Assembly (NCBI GenBank): GCA_025935035.1
Contig: JAICWB010000005.1
Coordinates: forward strand, 1 to 32,241
Reading direction: 5' to 3'
Length of the DNA: 32,241 nucleotides
Source: Terriglobales bacterium
GTDB lineage: Bacteria > Acidobacteriota > Terriglobia > Terriglobales > Acidobacteriaceae
The translations under genes and the position numbers were made by a program. The notes below the pieces were generated by a model. It searched no databases and was not told the DNA's origin. It was given only the letters and a program-made list of their open reading frames with translations. Shown here piece by piece: positions 22,344-29,570 of the stretch (position 1 is its first letter; each line of letters opens with the position of its first letter).

Positions 22344-23984
22344 GTGAAGATTGCGCTGGGCCAGATCAACCCAACCGTCGGTGATTTCTCCGGCAACTCC
22401 AGGAAGATAGTTGATTTTTCACTTCGCGCGCGTGAAGCCGGCGCTGAACTCATTCTGTTTCCTGAGATGTCAGTCTGTGGATACCCCGCGCGTGACATGG
22501 TCGAGCGTCCCGCGTTCCTCACCCAAAGCCAGGAATCAGTGGAATGGATCGCTGAACAGACCAAAGGCATTTCAGTGATCTGCGGATACACCACACCGGC
22601 TGCCGCCAGGACGGGCAAATGCGTGATGAACTCCGCCGCTCTCCTCAGAGAAGGCAAGATCGCGTTTGTGCAATCGAAAATGCTGCTTCCGACTTATGAC
22701 GTCTTTGACGAGCAGCGCAATTTCGCTCCCGCCGCAAAACAAGAATTGTTGGACTATGCCGGCCGAAAGGTCGCGTTGACTATCTGTGAAGACGCTTGGA
22801 ACGATCAGCACTTTTGGACACATCGTCTCTATAACATCGATCCCGTGGAAGAATTGGTGCGTTCGGGAGCAAGACTGATCCTGAATATCTCCGCCTCGCC
22901 ATTTCAGATGGGCAAGTTGCAAGTGCGCGAAAGAATGCTTGCCACGATGGCCAAGGCAGACCACATCCCCGTGATTCTTGTGAATCAGGTAGGTGGGAAT
23001 GATGGAGTAGTGTTCGATGGCACGAGTCTCGCTGTTGCGCCCGATGGCACAGTCATTGCGCGCGCTAAATCTTTTGAAGAAGATCTGATCTACCTTGATC
23101 TCGATACTCTGCGAGGGGACGTTCGTCCTGCGATTGAAAGCAGTGAAGCCGCAGCTTACAAGGCCCTAGTCCTTGGCACGCGGGATTACGTCCACAAATG
23201 TGGATTCTCCAAAGCCGTACTCGGTCTCAGTGGCGGCATTGATTCCGCCTTGGTGGCTGCGATCGCCGTTGAGGCGTTGGGAAAAGAGAATGTTATCGGC
23301 GTAGGCATGCCAGGCCCATATTCATCGCAGGGAAGCGTTGACGATGCAAAGGCGCTCGCCGAAAATCTTGGTATCCGTTTTGAGCTGATTCCAATCGGTG
23401 ACATGTTCACATCGTTCCAAGCCACTCTTAAAGACGTGTTCGCTGGATTGAACGAAGATGTGACGGAAGAGAACATGCAAGCGCGCATTCGCGGCAACAT
23501 TCTCATGGCATTGTCGAACAAATTGAATGCATTCCTTCTGGCGACAGGCAACAAGTCAGAGATGGCAGTCGGCTATTGCACACTCAACGGCGACCTCTCC
23601 GGCGCCATGTGCGTTATCTCAGATGTGCCTAAGACGATGGTGTACAAGCTTGCCGCCTACGTGAATCGCTGCTGTGAGATCATTCCGCGGTCCACGATTG
23701 AAAAGCCACCATCTGCGGAACTGCGCCCGGATCAGACTGACCAAGACACGCTGCCGCCCTACGAAGTGCTCGATGTCATCCTTGAGGACTACATCGAAGA
23801 CATGAAAACAGTGAAGCAGATAGCGTCGGAGCGAAATCTGGACAAAGATTTAGTCCTCAAGATCGTGCGCATGGTTGAGCGCAGCGAATATAAACGCCAG
23901 CAAGCGCCTGTCGGGCTCAAGATAACGGAAAAAGCATTTGGCGTGGGCCGCCGTTTTCCCATCGCAGCAAAGTACGAGAAGTGA
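22344..23984 (+). CDS. nadE: Glutamine-dependent NAD+ synthetase
   Basis: Last step of NAD synthesis: amidation of deamido-NAD with ammonia released from glutamine. The N-terminal nitrilase-type glutaminase domain (residues 1-270) has its full triad: E41 in LFPEMSVCGYPARD, K112 in QSKMLLPTYDVFDE and C148 in LTICEDAW. The C-terminal synthetase domain starts near 275 with the pyrophosphatase loop LSGGIDS (295-301), followed by TGNKSEMAVGYCTLNGDLSG and DVPKTMVYKLA. GTG 22344 matches the family start (KIALGQINPTVGDF) and gives 546 residues. The frame is open further upstream into the preceding gene, but that extension has no match. Because the glutaminase is intact, ammonia from the medium is not required. 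Confidence 0.95.
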   Translation: MKIALGQINPTVGDFSGNSRKIVDFSLRAREAGAELILFPEMSVCGYPARDMVERPAFLTQSQESVEWIAEQTKGISVICGYTTPAAARTGKCVMNSAALLREGKIAFVQSKMLLPTYDVFDEQRNFAPAAKQELLDYAGRKVALTICEDAWNDQHFWTHRLYNIDPVEELVRSGARLILNISASPFQMGKLQVRERMLATMAKADHIPVILVNQVGGNDGVVFDGTSLAVAPDGTVIARAKSFEEDLIYLDLDTLRGDVRPAIESSEAAAYKALVLGTRDYVHKCGFSKAVLGLSGGIDSALVAAIAVEALGKENVIGVGMPGPYSSQGSVDDAKALAENLGIRFELIPIGDMFTSFQATLKDVFAGLNEDVTEENMQARIRGNILMALSNKLNAFLLATGNKSEMAVGYCTLNGDLSGAMCVISDVPKTMVYKLAAYVNRCCEIIPRSTIEKPPSAELRPDQTDQDTLPPYEVLDVILEDYIEDMKTVKQIASERNLDKDLVLKIVRMVERSEYKRQQAPVGLKITEKAFGVGRRFPIAAKYEK

Positions 23985-24002
23985 TCTAAACTCTTCGTTC
24001 CA

Positions 24003-24929
24003 ATGAAAGCCATCATGAAAACTATCATCACTTTCTTTTTGTGTTCCGCAATGGCGTTCAGCCAAACCGCAAAGACATCGAAGCCCGCAACCCATACCAC
24101 GCCCCCGAAAAAGACGCCGCCTGCAGTGGCGACGCCACAGTCCGCCCCTGCCACAGTCACGACTGAAGAAGTGCAGTCTTTTCTGCAAAAGATGTTCGGT
24201 TTTCAGCCGAGCGCGGTGTGGAAGGTAGCAGACATCTCGCCGTCGTCTGAAGACCCGTCAGTCACGCGAGTGGTTCTTCAGGTCGGGGACCAGTCGCAGA
24301 TTCTGTATGTTCTTCCCGGGGGAAAGTTTGCTATGGCGGGGGAGATGATCCCGTTCGGAGCGGATCCTTTTGCCCCGGTGCGTGAGGCGCTGGCGGCGGG
24401 CGCTCATGGTCCAGTCATGGGTAACAAGGACGCGCCGGTCACTCTGGTGGAATTTAGCGATCTCGAGTGCCCCCACTGTAAAGTAGCCCAACCCGTGATC
24501 GAGAAACTGGTCAATGAGTCGCCGAACGCCAAGCTGATCTACCAGCCATTTCCGCTTCCAATGCACACATGGGCCAAGCAGGCCGCAGCGTACGCCGAGT
24601 GTGTGCGCCAGCAGAATGAGCCGGCCATGTGGAAATTTTCTGACAGTGTCTATGCCGCGCAGAGTGAGATCACCGATGCGAATGCCACCGAGAAGTTCAC
24701 GGGCTTGGCTTCGAGCGCCGGAGTTGACGCCGCCAAAGTCGCCGCCTGTGCCACTCAACCGGACACCATGGCAAAGATCCAGCAGTCGATCGACCTGGGC
24801 CTGAGTGTTGGCGTGAATGCTACACCCACGTTGTTCATCGAAGGACGGAGAGTCTTGGGTATAAGCGAGGAATCATTGCCCACACTCAAAGCCATGATCG
24901 ATTACGAAGCGAAACAAACGAAGAAATGA
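24003..24929 (+). CDS. Periplasmic DsbA-like thiol-disulfide protein
   Basis: Exported thioredoxin-fold protein of 308 residues. A signal peptide covers residues 1-20 (ITFFLCSAMAFSQ), then a proline/threonine-rich linker to about 50. An N-terminal domain (55-120) resembles the dimerisation part of DsbC/DsbG-like proteins. The thioredoxin domain has the active site C156-P-H-C159 in FSDLECPHCK and the cis-proline P275 in VNATPTLFI, so both redox and fold residues are intact. CPHC is the DsbA-type redox motif. It probably introduces or corrects disulfides in envelope proteins. ATG 24003 is chosen; ATG 24015 gives a slightly shorter signal peptide. A TAAACT hexamer (23987-23992) sits 10 bases upstream. 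It ends convergent to the secretin gene, 11 bases away. Confidence 0.85.
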   Translation: MKAIMKTIITFFLCSAMAFSQTAKTSKPATHTTPPKKTPPAVATPQSAPATVTTEEVQSFLQKMFGFQPSAVWKVADISPSSEDPSVTRVVLQVGDQSQILYVLPGGKFAMAGEMIPFGADPFAPVREALAAGAHGPVMGNKDAPVTLVEFSDLECPHCKVAQPVIEKLVNESPNAKLIYQPFPLPMHTWAKQAAAYAECVRQQNEPAMWKFSDSVYAAQSEITDANATEKFTGLASSAGVDAAKVAACATQPDTMAKIQQSIDLGLSVGVNATPTLFIEGRRVLGISEESLPTLKAMIDYEAKQTKK

Positions 24930-24940
24930 GCCGGCGAAGA

Positions 24941-26779
24941 TCAGTCGCTGTCGAGCGTCATCTCTGTATGCTCGGCATCGGGCTTTTGCGTGATGATGTG
25001 CGGCGTGACCAGGATGATCATCTGATCGGCAGTCGTGGTCCTGCCGTTGTTGCTGAAGGCGCGTCCGAAACCGGGCAGGTTCGATAGCCATGGCATCCCG
25101 CTGAGAGTCTTTGTATCGCTCTTATCTACCGTCCCCGCGATCACTGAAGTCTCTCCATCACGCAACGAAATAGTGCCCGTGTACTGACGGTTCGTGATGG
25201 TGGGAATGTTATTAAGCGATGTCGAGCCCAGCGCCTTGATCGCAAAATCCATATTTAACGTGACGACCGAATCAGCGCCGATCTGCGGCGTTGCCTTCAA
25301 GGTGACTCCCAGGTCTTCATAACTGTATGAGGGAACGATCGGCTGTGAGCCCTTTATCGCGCTGGTAATGCCCGGGATGTTAATGGCCGGGCTGAACGTC
25401 GCGGTGATGACAGGGAAGCGGTCGCCCACGCGAAAGGTCGCTGCTTGCCCCTGCGAGGCCCGCAATGTCACATGTTCCATGTTCGTGAAGAGACTGTGCG
25501 TCGCGCTGAGATTCAATGATGCCGGAGGAACGGCCAGTCCTGATGTAGTCAAGCCTCCGCCAAAGATCGCGAATCCCTGTGAGAAGACTGAATTCGCCAG
25601 GCCACCACTCGCAAGCAATGCCGCCGCTGCAGCCAGGTCTTGCGCGGTTGCCGTTCCTGCGCGGATCCGATTGATGATGCCCACGGCGTCCGGTCCAAGG
25701 CTTGAGGCGGCGGTGTTCAAATTGAACAGCGTGAACTGCAACGGATAGGCGATGCCGATCTGCTTCGACGCGCTTTCATCCATGCGAAGCACGCGGATCT
25801 CAAGAAACACCTGCGGTCGCGGCGCGGTCATCTGATCAATGAGCATTTCAGCAGCGTCCAACGTCTGTTTTGGCGCGCGGATCGTGATGGTATTTTCCGC
25901 GGTGTCCGGCGCAAGGAATCGGATCTCCAACACGCTGCGAAGAATGTTCACCATCTCCGGCAGTGCCTGCGCGCCGCCTTCCGTGGGCACGTAGAAAGTG
26001 CGCACAGAAGTCCGCTCAACATTGCGACGCGCATCCTGACTATCATTCGCCACGATCATCTCATGGTCTGACACAGCTATGTGAAAGCAGTGTGCCATCA
26101 TGCAGGCGATGTGCATGGCGGTGCCGAAATCTACATTGTCGAGGGTCACTTTCATCTGTCGCGGAGTGAAGGAGCTATCGAATTCGGCCGCGATGCCGAA
26201 TGCTCGACCAACGTTCGTCAGTAGCTGGCGCGAGTCGCCTTTAAAGTTGAACGTGTGCGTGCCCGGCTTCGGCTTGAGGTCCGGTTCGCTGCCGTATTCA
26301 TATACAGGCTTCGGATAAGGCTTCGCCGTTTGAGCTGCGGCATCATGCAGGCGTTGGGCCGCATAGGTGTTAGCAGGGTCAAGCGCCATCGCTTGACGGA
26401 ACTCATCCATAGCGGCTGCGGCGTCATTGGCCTCCATCAGGTCGTTTCCCTTGGCCATGTGCTCTGAAACGAGTTCTTCGCGGACAAACTCACGCGCAGT
26501 GGTGGAGGCGACGTCACTGGGATTGAGGCTGGAGCTCTCTTCCAGCAGATTGAAGGCGTCCGGCAGGGTGGAGGGCGAGGAGGTGAGCCGCATCGCTCGC
26601 TGATAAAGCTTCTGCGATTGCGCGACATCAGCCTTGGAAGGAGCTGACGCTACCTCTTTTTTGTGAACTGCGCTGGATTTCTCAGGAACCGGGTCTTTTT
26701 GCGCACTAGCGGCACCGTGCGCCACGAATAGCGCCAAGCATAGCGTGCTGGCATTCCGAATATGCCGCTGATAAGACAC
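24941..26779 (-). CDS. Secretin (type II/III secretion or type IV pilus family), orphan
   Basis: Outer-membrane secretin-family protein of 612 residues. A signal peptide (1-26) is followed by TPR-like helices at about 50-150 (LYQRAMRL and MDEFRQAMALDP units) and an STN/N0-like domain at 175-245. N-domain repeats follow (ITIRAPKQTLDAAEMLIDQM). The C-terminal secretin domain (about 440-600) has EDLGVTLKATPQIG, ISLRDGETSVIAGTV, LSGMPWLSNLPGFGRAF and MIILVTPHII. A long alanine/glycine-rich insertion sits at about 345-410. No other secretion or pilus gene is nearby. The GTG start at 26779 has no Shine-Dalgarno, and a TACAAT hexamer lies 11 bases upstream. It could be the last gene of the purC operon. 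Substrate and partner machinery are unknown. Confidence 0.85.
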   Translation of the reverse strand: MSYQRHIRNASTLCLALFVAHGAASAQKDPVPEKSSAVHKKEVASAPSKADVAQSQKLYQRAMRLTSSPSTLPDAFNLLEESSSLNPSDVASTTAREFVREELVSEHMAKGNDLMEANDAAAAMDEFRQAMALDPANTYAAQRLHDAAAQTAKPYPKPVYEYGSEPDLKPKPGTHTFNFKGDSRQLLTNVGRAFGIAAEFDSSFTPRQMKVTLDNVDFGTAMHIACMMAHCFHIAVSDHEMIVANDSQDARRNVERTSVRTFYVPTEGGAQALPEMVNILRSVLEIRFLAPDTAENTITIRAPKQTLDAAEMLIDQMTAPRPQVFLEIRVLRMDESASKQIGIAYPLQFTLFNLNTAASSLGPDAVGIINRIRAGTATAQDLAAAAALLASGGLANSVFSQGFAIFGGGLTTSGLAVPPASLNLSATHSLFTNMEHVTLRASQGQAATFRVGDRFPVITATFSPAINIPGITSAIKGSQPIVPSYSYEDLGVTLKATPQIGADSVVTLNMDFAIKALGSTSLNNIPTITNRQYTGTISLRDGETSVIAGTVDKSDTKTLSGMPWLSNLPGFGRAFSNNGRTTTADQMIILVTPHIITQKPDAEHTEMTLDSD

Positions 26780-26790
26780 GTGTAATGGCT

Positions 26791-26796
26791 ATTGTA
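26791..26796 (-). promoter_or_regulatory. -10-like hexamer before the secretin gene
   Basis: On the minus strand, TACAAT ends 11 bases before the GTG start. No -35 is visible. It may give the secretin gene its own promoter within the operon. Confidence 0.3.
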
Positions 26797-26827
26797 CTTA
26801 ATCTCAGACGGCCGGGGAGAGAAAGGG

Positions 26828-27529
26828 TTACAACTGGCCATCCGGAATGTGCTGCAGTAGTTCCTCGCAACTCTGCACGCATACTTCAGGGCCGGATTCC
26901 GATAACTGCTCGCAAGTAAAGATTCCGGTAGCCACTGCTATGACCGGCGCGTTCAACGCTTTCGCCGCGGTGACGTCATGGACAGTGTCTCCCACAAAGC
27001 AGACCGAAGCGGAACCGCCGAGTCGTTTGCGAACCTGTTCGATAGCATCGCGAAAGATCTCCGTGCGAGTCTCGTGCCCGTCCGAGAAGGCGCCGAAAGT
27101 GAAGTGATCGCGCACGCCAGCTGCTTCTACCTTTATCCAACCGATACGCTCCAGGTTGCCGGTAGCCACACCAAGCAGCTTTCCGCGACGTTTCAACGCC
27201 GCTAATAGCTGCGAGATTCCCGGACACAGCTCCGAACGCACCTGATCGCGGTTCTTTTCAACCTCAGCGCACATATCGGCGAACACAGCCTCGCGCTTCA
27301 AGTCGAATTGGTCCGCAGCCACGCCTTCGCGAGCCAGGACGGCGCGCAAGATCCCGGTATCGGTATTGCCATGCAGGGGAACGCCATCGATCTTGCAAGT
27401 CAAGGCGAAATGCTTTTCGAGCGCGGAATGGAACGAGTTGTAATGCGCTCCGCCATAAGCGTGCAGAAGTGTACCGTCGATATCGAAGACGTAAGCATCA
27501 GCCTCGATCCATTTGCGCGGAGCGGACAC
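26828..27529 (-). CDS. HAD-family hydrolase, phosphoglycolate phosphatase-like
   Basis: Phosphatase of the haloacid dehalogenase superfamily, 233 residues, soluble. Motif I is FDIDGTLL with the nucleophile D16 and acid D18. Motif II is VATGN (121-125), followed by a lysine in GWIKVEAAG (motif III region). Motif IV is FVGDTVHDV with D181 and D185. The helical cap after motif I suits the subclass I phosphoglycolate phosphatase/beta-phosphoglucomutase group. Substrate unknown. The GTG start at 27529 has a good AAGGAG upstream. It follows the Fis-like gene after 44 bases and precedes the secretin gene by 48 bases, all in one direction. Its position downstream of purC and cvpA could point to a nucleotide or sugar-phosphate substrate, but that is a guess. 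Confidence 0.85.
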   Translation of the reverse strand: MSAPRKWIEADAYVFDIDGTLLHAYGGAHYNSFHSALEKHFALTCKIDGVPLHGNTDTGILRAVLAREGVAADQFDLKREAVFADMCAEVEKNRDQVRSELCPGISQLLAALKRRGKLLGVATGNLERIGWIKVEAAGVRDHFTFGAFSDGHETRTEIFRDAIEQVRKRLGGSASVCFVGDTVHDVTAAKALNAPVIAVATGIFTCEQLSESGPEVCVQSCEELLQHIPDGQL

Positions 27530-27573
27530 ACTTCTCCTTTCGGTGCAAAAATCGTTTTTCTGGAATACGAAAG

Positions 27574-27867
27574 CTAGCGGGTAGCCTTCTTTTCAATGGA
27601 AGCTGGCTGCGCGCTGCGTGGCGGCCTGCGCACCGCGCTGTCGGCGCCCGAGCGGCGCAGAGGCCGCACATCGAGTTCAAGTTCAGCCATGGTGCGGCTG
27701 AGTGTGTTGCGGTGCATGCCTAGTTGCCGGGCAGCCTTGCATTGGTTCCCCTTGTTCTGTTCAAGGACGTTAGCGATAAATACCTTCTTGAATTCACGCA
27801 CTGCTTCCGCGTAGAGGATGCCACTCGAGTTCATCTCAGAAACAAGGACTTCCAACTGGTTCTTCAC
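27574..27867 (-). CDS. Small Fis-type helix-turn-helix protein
   Basis: A 97-residue DNA-binding protein with a C-terminal-type Fis helix-turn-helix (HTH_8), as found in Fis and at the end of NtrC-family activators. The segment EFKKVFIANVLEQNKGNQCKAARQLGMHRNTLSR covers residues 25-58, with the turn near LGMH. Unlike E. coli Fis, the HTH is followed by about 35 basic, arginine-rich residues, probably disordered. There is no receiver or AAA domain, so it is a free-standing regulator or nucleoid protein. The GTG start at 27867 has AGGAAGG upstream. It lies 26 bases after cvpA in the same direction. A glutamate-rich N-terminus may mediate dimer contact. The gene order suggests co-expression with purC and cvpA. 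Confidence 0.82.
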   Translation of the reverse strand: MKNQLEVLVSEMNSSGILYAEAVREFKKVFIANVLEQNKGNQCKAARQLGMHRNTLSRTMAELELDVRPLRRSGADSAVRRPPRSAQPASIEKKATR

Positions 27868-27893
27868 TGGACCCGCCTTCCTATTTATGCGTG

Positions 27894-28463
27894 CTACTTA
27901 CTGTTAGAACTGGATACGGATTTCTTGTCGCCGCCGTTCATTCCCACTTCCATCCCGGTCTTGCGCAACGTCGTTGCACCATCACGAAACATCTGCCTTA
28001 CATCAGACGGCGCCACCCAACTAGCGGCACGCGCGGTCACCAAAAAATATCTACCTAGCTGCGAGCCCTGGAACATGCCGGAGTTAGGGTAGAACGTGGC
28101 GAGCGCCAAAACGCCAACGGATACTATCACCACTCCGCGCACCAGACCGAACGCGGCCCCCAATAATCGATCGGCCCATCCCAATCCCACTTCTTTCATC
28201 GCCCATCGTGTCACTTTCCCCACGATACCCGCGAGCACGCAAACAAAAACAAATATCGTAAGAAAAGCAGCCACATTCGCTGCCGCCTGTGATTTCACGT
28301 ACTGCATGTACCACGGCGCTACTCGCCAGTACTCCCACGCCGCTAAGATGTAACCCAATACAACGCCTACCAAGCCAAAAATTTCGTAAAAGAACCCTTG
28401 CGCCGCGGCCACCAGGATCGATATGCCGATCACTGCGATGATGATCCAATCAATGGCTACCAA
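27894..28463 (-). CDS. cvpA: CvpA-family membrane protein
   Basis: Polytopic inner-membrane protein of the CvpA family, known in E. coli for colicin V production and for sitting in the purF operon. It has 189 residues with four hydrophobic segments (about 4-40 as two, 62-85 and 105-125), including VAIDWIIIAVIGISILVAAA, GFFYEIFGLVG and the conserved GLVRGVVIVSVGVL. The C-terminal part is soluble. The start is TTG 28463, which lies inside the end of purC (7-base overlap); no ATG or GTG gives the family N-terminus. The overlap implies translational coupling to purC. The function of the family remains unclear. Confidence 0.87.
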   Translation of the reverse strand: MVAIDWIIIAVIGISILVAAAQGFFYEIFGLVGVVLGYILAAWEYWRVAPWYMQYVKSQAAANVAAFLTIFVFVCVLAGIVGKVTRWAMKEVGLGWADRLLGAAFGLVRGVVIVSVGVLALATFYPNSGMFQGSQLGRYFLVTARAASWVAPSDVRQMFRDGATTLRKTGMEVGMNGGDKKSVSSSNSK

Positions 28464-29362
28464 CTCAACTCCCGGCCGCTCAGCCTGCGAAACGCTTCTT
28501 GATATTTCTGGCTGGTCTTGTCCATTACATCTTCCGGCAACGATGGCGCCGGTGGCTGCTTGTTCCAGTGAATGCCCTCGAGGTAATCGCGCACAAATTG
28601 CTTATCGAACGAAAGCTGCGGACCGCCGGGTGCATAAGTGTCCGCCGGCCAGAACCGGGAGGAGTCCGGAGTGAATACCTCGTCAGCCAGCACAATGCCG
28701 CGCGGCGTTACGCCAAACTCAAACTTGGAATCCGCGAGGATGATGCCGCGCGACTGCGCATGCTCAGACGCTTTGTTGTACAGCGCGAGGCTAAGCTCAC
28801 GCAGCTTCTCCGCATTCGGCTTGCCCACGCGCGCCACCATCTCTTCAAAGGGAATATTCTCATCGTGTCCGCTAGTGGCTTTGATCGCGGGTGTGAACAG
28901 CGGTTCAGGAAGCTTGTCAGACTCGCGCAGTCCTGCCGGAAGCTTGATGCCGCAGACTGCTCCGGTCGCTTTGTAATCTTTCCATCCCGAGCCTGACAGA
29001 TATCCGCGCACCACGCACTCGACAGGGAACATCTCCGCTCGCGATACGATCATTGATCGCCCGCGCACTTGGTCTTCGTAAGGCTTCAGCGCTTCCGGAT
29101 ACGGCGCAAAATCCGCAGTGATCACATGGTTCGCGACGATGTCCTTCAGGAAGTCGAACCAGAACAGCGAAAGTTGTGTGAGCACACGCCCTTTGCCGGG
29201 TATTCCCGAACCCAAGATGTAATCGAACGCAGAGATGCGGTCGGTAGCAACGAATAACAGACGGTCTGGCTCCGGCAGCAGATAGATGTCCCGCACTTTT
29301 CCGCGGGCATGCAGCTTTAGCCCGGGGATTTCTGTCTGCAGGATGATGGAGTCGAGTACCAG
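28457..29362 (-). CDS. purC: Phosphoribosylaminoimidazole-succinocarboxamide (SAICAR) synthase
   Basis: Joins CAIR and aspartate using ATP in purine synthesis; cytoplasmic. It is of the longer Ade1-like type, about 300 residues. Motifs: VATDRISAFDYILGSGIPGKG, LSLFWFDFL, VECVVRGYLSGSGWKDY, the FEEMVARVGKPNAEKLR region, LADSKFEFG and LADEVFTPDSSRFW. The first standard start, GTG 29296, would cut inside the conserved ATP-binding segment ARGKVRDIY. The frame stays open and conserved upstream (LQTEIPGLKLHARGK) back to the stop at 29408-29410 and has no ATG, GTG or TTG. I therefore place the start at CTG 29362, with AAAGG 7 bases before it, giving 301 residues; ATC or the CTG at 29341 are alternatives. 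A strong promoter lies directly upstream. Automatic pipelines would probably call 29296. Confidence 0.9.
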   Translation of the reverse strand: MVLDSIILQTEIPGLKLHARGKVRDIYLLPEPDRLLFVATDRISAFDYILGSGIPGKGRVLTQLSLFWFDFLKDIVANHVITADFAPYPEALKPYEDQVRGRSMIVSRAEMFPVECVVRGYLSGSGWKDYKATGAVCGIKLPAGLRESDKLPEPLFTPAIKATSGHDENIPFEEMVARVGKPNAEKLRELSLALYNKASEHAQSRGIILADSKFEFGVTPRGIVLADEVFTPDSSRFWPADTYAPGGPQLSFDKQFVRDYLEGIHWNKQPPAPSLPEDVMDKTSQKYQEAFRRLSGRELSW

Positions 29363-29409
29363 ATGAACGCCTTTGTCTTTGAAATTATTTTGAGAAGAGC
29401 AGAGGCGTT

Positions 29410-29437
29410 ATTTTAAAACACGCGGAGCGTTTGTCAA
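29410..29437 (-). promoter_or_regulatory. Sigma-70-type promoter of purC
   Basis: Read on the minus strand: a perfect -35 TTGACA (29437 down to 29432), a 16-base spacer, and a -10 TAAAAT (29415 down to 29410). Expected transcription start is near 29403, about 40 bases before the proposed purC CTG start. It is one of the two best promoter matches in the window. Confidence 0.75.
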
Positions 29438-29461
29438 CGCGTTGAGAGAGTAATCAACGCG
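29434..29461. promoter_or_regulatory. Candidate operator overlapping the purC -35
   Basis: A perfect 12-base palindrome TCAACGCGTTGA (29434-29445) overlaps the -35 hexamer. The same half-site TCAACGCG recurs at 29454-29461, exactly 20 bases (about two helical turns) away. This is the layout of a dimeric regulator site. I do not recognise it as a known PurR site. Confidence 0.5.
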
Positions 29462-29477
29462 GACAGAAAAAAGTTTT

Positions 29478-29512
29478 CACCAAAGACAATTGACAGGAGA
29501 GTGACTTTGGTG
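29478..29512 (-). terminator. Possible smc terminator hairpin (CACCAAAG/CTTTGGTG)
   Basis: An 8-base perfect inverted repeat with a 19-base loop is followed on the minus strand, after AAAAC, by six T. The long loop and the gap before the T-tract make it a weak terminator call. Confidence 0.35.
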
Positions 29513-29516
29513 CAAC

Positions 29517-29541
29517 GCGCGCGGAAAATATTTCCGCGCGC
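29517..29541. repeat. GC-rich perfect palindrome downstream of smc
   Basis: GCGCGCGGAAA and TTTCCGCGCGC form an 11-base-pair stem with a 3-base ATA loop, 30 bases after the smc stop. No T-tract directly follows on either strand. It may be a transcript 3'-end hairpin or a protein-binding site. Confidence 0.6.
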
Positions 29542-29570
29542 TTAAGAAAAGTTGCTTGCGCGGCGATGAA

